A stretch of DNA of 9,555 nucleotides from Candidatus Poseidoniaceae archaeon (GTDB lineage: Archaea > Thermoplasmatota > Poseidoniia > Poseidoniales > Poseidoniaceae): assembly GCA_022451765.1 (NCBI GenBank), contig JAKUNY010000052.1, forward strand, positions 1 to 9,555, written 5' to 3'. Below the pieces are notes generated by a model. That model worked only from the letters and a program-made list of their open reading frames with translations. It did not search any database and was not told the origin of the DNA. Position 1 is the first letter of the stretch. Each line of letters opens with the position of its first letter. Below, in pieces: positions 6,587-9,555 of this stretch. The position numbers and the translations under genes were made by a program.

Positions 6587-6847
6587 ATGGATTTGTTTCT
6601 TTTCTTGATCAGTCTCTTCTTGTTTTCAGGACTGGTTGCCCTGTTGTATTGGGGCTACTGGAATGCAAGGAGGCTTGATCAACAAATCCTCAGGGGTGAC
6701 CCATCGCTCCTAACCACCAGTACCTACAAGCGAGAAGAAATCATTCAGGCCCCGCAAGGTTCGACCATTATGGAGGGTCAAATTGTACAGCTACCTGGCC
6801 AGTACGTTCAACCGTCTTTCGTTCAGCAAAATCAGTTACAGAAGTGA
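6587..6847 (+). CDS. Small single-span membrane protein of unknown function
   Basis: I do not recognise a family. The 86-residue product begins with a hydrophobic helix (about residues 3-26, rich in Leu and Phe), followed by NARR, so by the positive-inside rule the tail should be cytoplasmic. The tail (about 30-86) is polar, with Thr/Ser and then many Gln residues (QLPGQYVQPSFVQQNQ) and a Lys end. It starts two bases after the pyrF stop, so it is probably co-transcribed and coupled. ATG at 6587 is chosen over an upstream TTG at 6560, which would run inside pyrF. Its last 12 bases overlap the end of the convergent receiver-like gene. The gene placement supports reality; the function is open. 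Confidence 0.68.
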   Translation: MDLFLFLISLFLFSGLVALLYWGYWNARRLDQQILRGDPSLLTTSTYKREEIIQAPQGSTIMEGQIVQLPGQYVQPSFVQQNQLQK

Positions 6848-7513
6848 TTCGAGCAGCTCCTTAACGGAATCCCACTGGAAATAGACGGCAACACCTGTCG
6901 CAATGAAAACCATCGCAATGAGGAGTTTTAATTTCCGTCTCTTGGGTCTCAATGATTCGGTTATTTCCGGCTCAGCAGCAGGAATTTCAGCTATTGGCGA
7001 TAAGGCTTCCAATGGAGGTAGTTCCGGAAGACGTGGAAGTTGGATATCATCCGGCATTGGTTTAATCCGATCATCCGGATACAGCTCATCAATGTCATCC
7101 AGCCCTGGAGCGTCGGGAATCGGGCCGAGCACTTGATCCCAGATTTGATCCAGCTGAGCCTGACTGATGGGTTTGGTGAGCCATCCGACTGCTCCCGCAG
7201 AGTACGTTGCATGGACTGCTAGGTCTGAAAGTCGGTTTGGAGCGATAAAGAGAATCCGTGAATCGCCGCCGTGTTCGCGCATCTCCAAGGCGGCAAGATG
7301 GCCATCCAAGGAGGGGATATCGAGAGACATTACGACCAGTTCGGGATCAAGTTTGATGTATTCATCGACTGCAACGTCTCCATCTTCGCAGACTTCCGTT
7401 GCGAATCCCCTCTTCCTGAACACTTCACGCAAGCGCATAATTGACATCTGATTGTTGTCAACGATCAGCACTGTTGGTGCTTCATCTGAAGAAACTTCGC
7501 TAACGTAAGACAT
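6836..7513 (-). CDS. Receiver-like (pseudo-REC) protein with C-terminal membrane anchor
   Basis: The 225-residue protein starts with a CheY-like receiver fold (about residues 12-122): the first strand VLIVDNN keeps Asp19 but has Asn20 where a second acidic residue is usual, and GWLTKP keeps Lys114. The strand that should hold the phospho-accepting Asp reads ELVVMSLDIPSLDG. Aligned on the Pro and the closing DG, Ser63 sits at the phosphorylation site, and the usual Thr/Ser of the fourth strand appears to be Ala91. It is therefore likely not phosphorylated in the usual way. A Pro- and acid-rich linker (about 128-187) leads to a basic RPKRRKLK, one membrane helix (197-213) and a short amphipathic end. 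There is no DNA-binding domain. It is the last gene of the ftsY cluster; its partners are unknown. Confidence 0.85.
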   Translation of the reverse strand: MSYVSEVSSDEAPTVLIVDNNQMSIMRLREVFRKRGFATEVCEDGDVAVDEYIKLDPELVVMSLDIPSLDGHLAALEMREHGGDSRILFIAPNRLSDLAVHATYSAGAVGWLTKPISQAQLDQIWDQVLGPIPDAPGLDDIDELYPDDRIKPMPDDIQLPRLPELPPLEALSPIAEIPAAEPEITESLRPKRRKLKLLIAMVFIATGVAVYFQWDSVKELLESLL

Positions 7514-7524
7514 CGCGACCGTTT

Positions 7525-7529
7525 CTCCT
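7525..7529 (-). promoter_or_regulatory. Ribosome binding site of the receiver-like gene
   Basis: AGGAG on the minus strand, 11 bases before the ATG at 7513. The spacing is somewhat long. The 65-base gap between this gene and the DUF1844 gene shows no clear promoter. Confidence 0.45.
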
Positions 7530-7578
7530 GAGACCGCTCTTGCTCATCAAGGAACCGATGGAATGATAGAGAATCGTA

Positions 7579-7935
7579 TCATTCTTCGCTTGAAACGTCT
7601 TCGACGGGGGCGTCTCGAGGGTTTTCGAAGGTTTGACGTACATTTTCCATGTTCGCTTGTTCTTCTTCCATCTGCTTTTTTCGCTTTGGGGCTTGCATGA
7701 ATTGCATTTGCAGTTCACTGATGACCCCCTTGAGCATTGCCTCAGCGGAGGTATCGAGATTCCCCTGAGTTTTATTCTGAAGCATGCGGAGGATATCGAT
7801 GATGTCTTTTGCTTCTGAGAAATTAAAGTGCAATCCTCCCGCGGGATGTTCCAAAAGACCGAGATTAGCCATTGCTGAACGCTGGAACATATGAATGACG
7901 GTGAAGAACGTCTCAGTCTCTTTATCCTCAAACAT
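7579..7935 (-). CDS. DUF1844 family protein
   Basis: The 118-residue protein matches what I know of the DUF1844 family: a helical N-terminus with Phe and Met residues, ANLGLLEHPAGG (about 23-34), then SEAKDIIDILRMLQNKTQGNL (40-60), with the family's ID-L-LxxKTxGNL pattern. A helix rich in Gln, Lys and Glu follows (about 80-103), ending in an acidic tail (VEDVSSEE). No membrane helix or signal peptide is visible, so it should be cytoplasmic. The function of the family is unknown. The gene lies 9 bases after the ftsY stop with GAGGT placed for initiation, so it is very likely co-expressed with ftsY. This suggests, but does not show, a link to membrane protein targeting. Confidence 0.8.
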   Translation of the reverse strand: MFEDKETETFFTVIHMFQRSAMANLGLLEHPAGGLHFNFSEAKDIIDILRMLQNKTQGNLDTSAEAMLKGVISELQMQFMQAPKRKKQMEEEQANMENVRQTFENPRDAPVEDVSSEE

Positions 7936-7941
7936 CGTGAA

Positions 7942-7946
7942 ACCTC
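7942..7946 (-). promoter_or_regulatory. Ribosome binding site of the DUF1844 gene
   Basis: GAGGT on the minus strand, six bases before the ATG at 7935, overlapping the ftsY stop codon at 7945-7947. The overlap points to coupled translation from one mRNA. Confidence 0.55.
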
Positions 7947-8766
7947 AGGAAAACATCTCATCGAGCAACCAATCAGGGTCGAACTGCAGCAAGTCATCGT
8001 ATCCTTGGCCAGTCCCAGCGAAAACAATTGGTCGGCTGGTTGCAAATGCGATTGAAAGCCCTGCTCCACCTTTCGCATCCGTGTCCATTTTGGACAGGAC
8101 GGCCCCGTCAAAGCGCATCATTTCTTGAAACATCCTTGCTTGATCAACAGCATCGTTTCCAGCCAGTGCATCCCCGACAAACAGCACAAGGTGTGGATTT
8201 GCCACACGTCGCACTTTCTCAAGTTCTTTCATAAGATTGGTTTTGTTCTGCATGCGCCCCGCAGTATCGACAAGAACGACGTCGATGTTTTTGGCTTTCG
8301 CAGATTCAATCGCATCTCGAGCAATGGCTGCAGCATCTCCGCCTCGTTGACTGGATATGCAGCGAATACCGAGGTTTTCGCAATGCGATTCGAGTTGTTG
8401 AATGGCTCCAGCCCGAAATGTGTCTCCTGCTGCTGCGATGACGGAATGTCCATTGGACTGTAAGCGGTGAGCGATTTTCGCCGCTGTGGTTGTTTTTCCT
8501 GTTCCATTGACGCCCACAAGCATCACGACAACAGGGGAGTCTCCCTCATCCAAAAAGGATTGAATCGATGCGTCAAAATCCCAATAACCGGCGGACAAAA
8601 GGTTTCGTAGCGCTCGTTTCAAAGCAGCCTCCAGTACTTTCGCAAGTTCTGCACCTCGACGAAGTCGTGAGCCTACGAGGCTTGTTCGAAGTGCGTCGAG
8701 TACGGATGTAACCGCATCACTGGATATGTCGGATTCAAGCCGCATCCATTCAAGTTCCTCAAGCAA
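7945..8766 (-). CDS. ftsY: Signal recognition particle receptor FtsY, NG (GTPase) domain
   Basis: FtsY receives ribosomes carrying SRP at the membrane and, with SRP54, hydrolyses GTP to release the nascent chain to the translocon. From TTG at 8766 the 273-residue reading shows most of the N domain (helical, about 1-65) and the G domain. GVNGTGKTT (85-93) is the P-loop, DTFRAGA (115-121) is the G2 region with the SRP-GTPase Arg, and DTAGR (167-171) is G3. LSKMD (224-228) is the guanine-specificity G4 motif (SKxD for TKxD), and GTGQGYDDL closes the domain. The N domain really begins a few residues earlier: the codons back to 8784 (GKVLND) continue it in frame and run straight into a TAA at 8785-8787. 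The upstream A-domain ORF is in that same frame, so both are probably one 453-residue gene. Confidence 0.88.
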   Translation of the reverse strand: MLEELEWMRLESDISSDAVTSVLDALRTSLVGSRLRRGAELAKVLEAALKRALRNLLSAGYWDFDASIQSFLDEGDSPVVVMLVGVNGTGKTTTAAKIAHRLQSNGHSVIAAAGDTFRAGAIQQLESHCENLGIRCISSQRGGDAAAIARDAIESAKAKNIDVVLVDTAGRMQNKTNLMKELEKVRRVANPHLVLFVGDALAGNDAVDQARMFQEMMRFDGAVLSKMDTDAKGGAGLSIAFATSRPIVFAGTGQGYDDLLQFDPDWLLDEMFS

Positions 8767-8784
8767 GTCATTCAGTACTTTGCC

Positions 8785-8787
8785 TTA
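8785..8787 (-). other. ftsY: In-frame TAA separating FtsY A-domain from NG domain
   Basis: This single stop is the only interruption between two ORFs in one frame that read like the two halves of FtsY. The codons on both sides (GGRVIK before, GKVLNDLLEELE after) look like continuous coding sequence. One base change would give Lys, Gln, Glu, Tyr, Ser or Leu. It could be a sequencing error, a real nonsense mutation, or a natural split with restart at TTG 8766. Confidence 0.65.
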
Positions 8788-9306
8788 CTTGATTACTCGC
8801 CCGCCTTGCCCAACGATTCCTCCACCAAGTTCAATGGAAACTGCTCCTGCTTCGGTTTCAATCTCCGCACGTTTCGATGACCCTCTGGGCGCTGCCTTGA
8901 CTTCGACCAGTTGGCGCCCTGTGGTCGTTCGCATCATTGAAAGATCGACTTTCGAACCTTTTGGTTTTGCAACCGTTGTTGCCTTCCTTCGTTTGAGTTC
9001 TTTCTGGCGCTGCCTCTCCATCTTTTCGAGTCGTTTTCGTTCCTTTTTTGTTAATTGGACCGGCAATTCAACATCGTCTTCTTCCTCCCAATCATCCCAA
9101 TCTTCGTCAGCAGATGATGTTTCATCGGGCAGAGTGAGAGCGTTTTTCTCGTCATCAAGAACCTCATCCCAATCCTCATCAACGACTTGTGAGGACTCTA
9201 GGGCTGCTCTTCCCTCCGCTGAATCTTCGTTTGCAGTTAGCGCTTCGGAATCTACTTCGTTGGCAACCTCTTTGACGCGTTTTTTGAATCGGTCAAAGAG
9301 GCCCAT
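8785..9306 (-). CDS. ftsY: FtsY N-terminal acidic (A) domain, ended by in-frame stop
   Basis: The product begins MGLFDRFKKRVKEV, an amphipathic basic helix of the sort that starts many FtsY proteins and helps membrane binding. Next is a strongly acidic region (about 16-84, many Glu and Asp with repeated DEDWD), then a Lys/Arg/Glu helix (about 86-110), and a Gly- and Val-rich segment (about 120-173, ending GGGIVGQGGRVIK). The start is well supported: GGTGAT lies three bases before the ATG, and the gene follows nine bases after the start of the upstream gene's stop codon. A-domains vary greatly between lineages, so assignment rests on the start, the acidity and the adjacent in-frame NG domain. 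If the TAA is real, an untethered A-domain peptide of 173 residues would be made. Confidence 0.75.
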   Translation of the reverse strand: MGLFDRFKKRVKEVANEVDSEALTANEDSAEGRAALESSQVVDEDWDEVLDDEKNALTLPDETSSADEDWDDWEEEDDVELPVQLTKKERKRLEKMERQRQKELKRRKATTVAKPKGSKVDLSMMRTTTGRQLVEVKAAPRGSSKRAEIETEAGAVSIELGGGIVGQGGRVIK

Positions 9307-9308
9307 GC

Positions 9309-9315
9309 AATCACC
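9309..9315 (-). promoter_or_regulatory. Shine-Dalgarno site of ftsY
   Basis: GGTGATT on the minus strand, matching the GGTGAT half of the long anti-Shine-Dalgarno complement, just before the ATG at 9306. It overlaps the stop codon of the upstream gene and fixes the ftsY start. Confidence 0.55.
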
Positions 9316-9555
9316 TAATCATCCAACGTAAGTTCATTTCCAAACATTCCACCCCGGCGGCGTTTTGACTTGGGAACGGGGGAGTCCTCGGATTCGGGTT
9401 CAGGTTCGATTTCCGAGGCTTCGGTTGTGGGCGCCGATTCAATCTTGGTTTCAGCTTCTGCAGCGGCCGTAAAATTCTGAGCAAGGTTTGTTATGGTCGT
9501 CTCAAGTTGTCGGCTTTGTGATTGTAAGTTTTCTAGCATATGCCGGAGTTCTTCC
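9315..9555 (-). CDS. Probable prefoldin alpha subunit, C-terminal part (partial)
   Basis: The frame is open to the window edge, so the start lies outside; the ATG at 9539 is internal. The visible 79 residues begin with a coiled-coil-like helix (EELRHMLENLQSQSRQLET and onward, to about residue 31), followed by an Ala/Glu/Pro-rich acidic stretch, a basic KSKRRRGG and an acidic end (NELTLDD). A long helix ending in a coiled coil directly before ftsY fits prefoldin alpha, which in many archaea sits between ribosomal protein LX and ftsY. Prefoldin is a jellyfish-shaped chaperone handing unfolded proteins to the thermosome. The extended acidic tail is not typical, and another coiled-coil protein cannot be excluded from this fragment. 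It ends 8 bases before the ftsY ATG. Confidence 0.5.
   Translation of the reverse strand, partial: EELRHMLENLQSQSRQLETTITNLAQNFTAAAEAETKIESAPTTEASEIEPEPESEDSPVPKSKRRRGGMFGNELTLDD

Noticed and set aside
7500..8111. 203-residue minus-strand ORF
   Set aside because: It runs in another frame across the end of ftsY, the DUF1844 gene and the gap, all better explained by their own frames.
8726..9331. 201-residue Ser-rich plus-strand ORF
   Set aside because: It is the complement of the acidic FtsY A-domain; the Ser-rich composition is what Asp/Glu codons give when read on the other strand.

Overview
This looks like chromosomal DNA from a marine planktonic euryarchaeon, most likely Marine Group II (Poseidoniales) or a relative. 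That placement is an inference. It rests on a geranylgeranyl-reductase-family gene (archaeal lipid saturation), a likely prefoldin-alpha to ftsY order typical of archaea, eukaryote-like orotidylate decarboxylase and class II glutamine synthetase, a dense gene layout, and starts of both leaderless-like and Shine-Dalgarno type. I see no rRNA, tRNA, CRISPR array, insertion sequence or long repeat.

Layout. (1) Bases 1-2683, plus strand: the 3' part of a geranylgeranyl reductase, a NagD-type HAD phosphatase, a NERD-domain protein, a short unrecognised ORF and a SemiSWEET sugar transporter, all closely spaced or overlapping. (2) Bases 2677-5710, minus strand: class II glutamine synthetase, then about 200 AT-rich non-coding bases, then a secreted or surface-anchored lipoprotein of the CocE/X-Pro dipeptidyl peptidase family. 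(3) Bases 5842-6847, plus strand: orotidine-5'-phosphate decarboxylase and a small single-span membrane protein. (4) Bases 6836-9555, minus strand: transcribed in the order probable prefoldin alpha (partial), FtsY (in two ORFs), a DUF1844 protein, and a receiver-like protein with a C-terminal membrane anchor.

How the genes work together. The right-hand minus-strand cluster concerns protein biogenesis: a chaperone, the SRP receptor, and two small partners of unknown role. The rest is a mixture of metabolic and transport genes: lipid reduction, phosphate ester hydrolysis, sugar movement, nitrogen assimilation, peptide or ester hydrolysis outside the cell, and pyrimidine synthesis.

The most striking result is that three genes seem interrupted by single-base events. 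The pyrF N-terminus, including the substrate-binding Asp, is in frame with the rest but sits behind a stop, and its likely start lies one frame away before a run of five A. The ftsY A-domain and NG domain are in one frame split by a single TAA. The NERD gene is followed in the same frame by an open stretch after one TGA. Either this copy carries sequencing errors or the genes use recoding or restart. The PyrF phosphate-binding Arg also appears to be Ala, and the receiver-like protein has Ser in place of the phospho-accepting Asp. I found no clear evidence of a wholly new multi-gene system.
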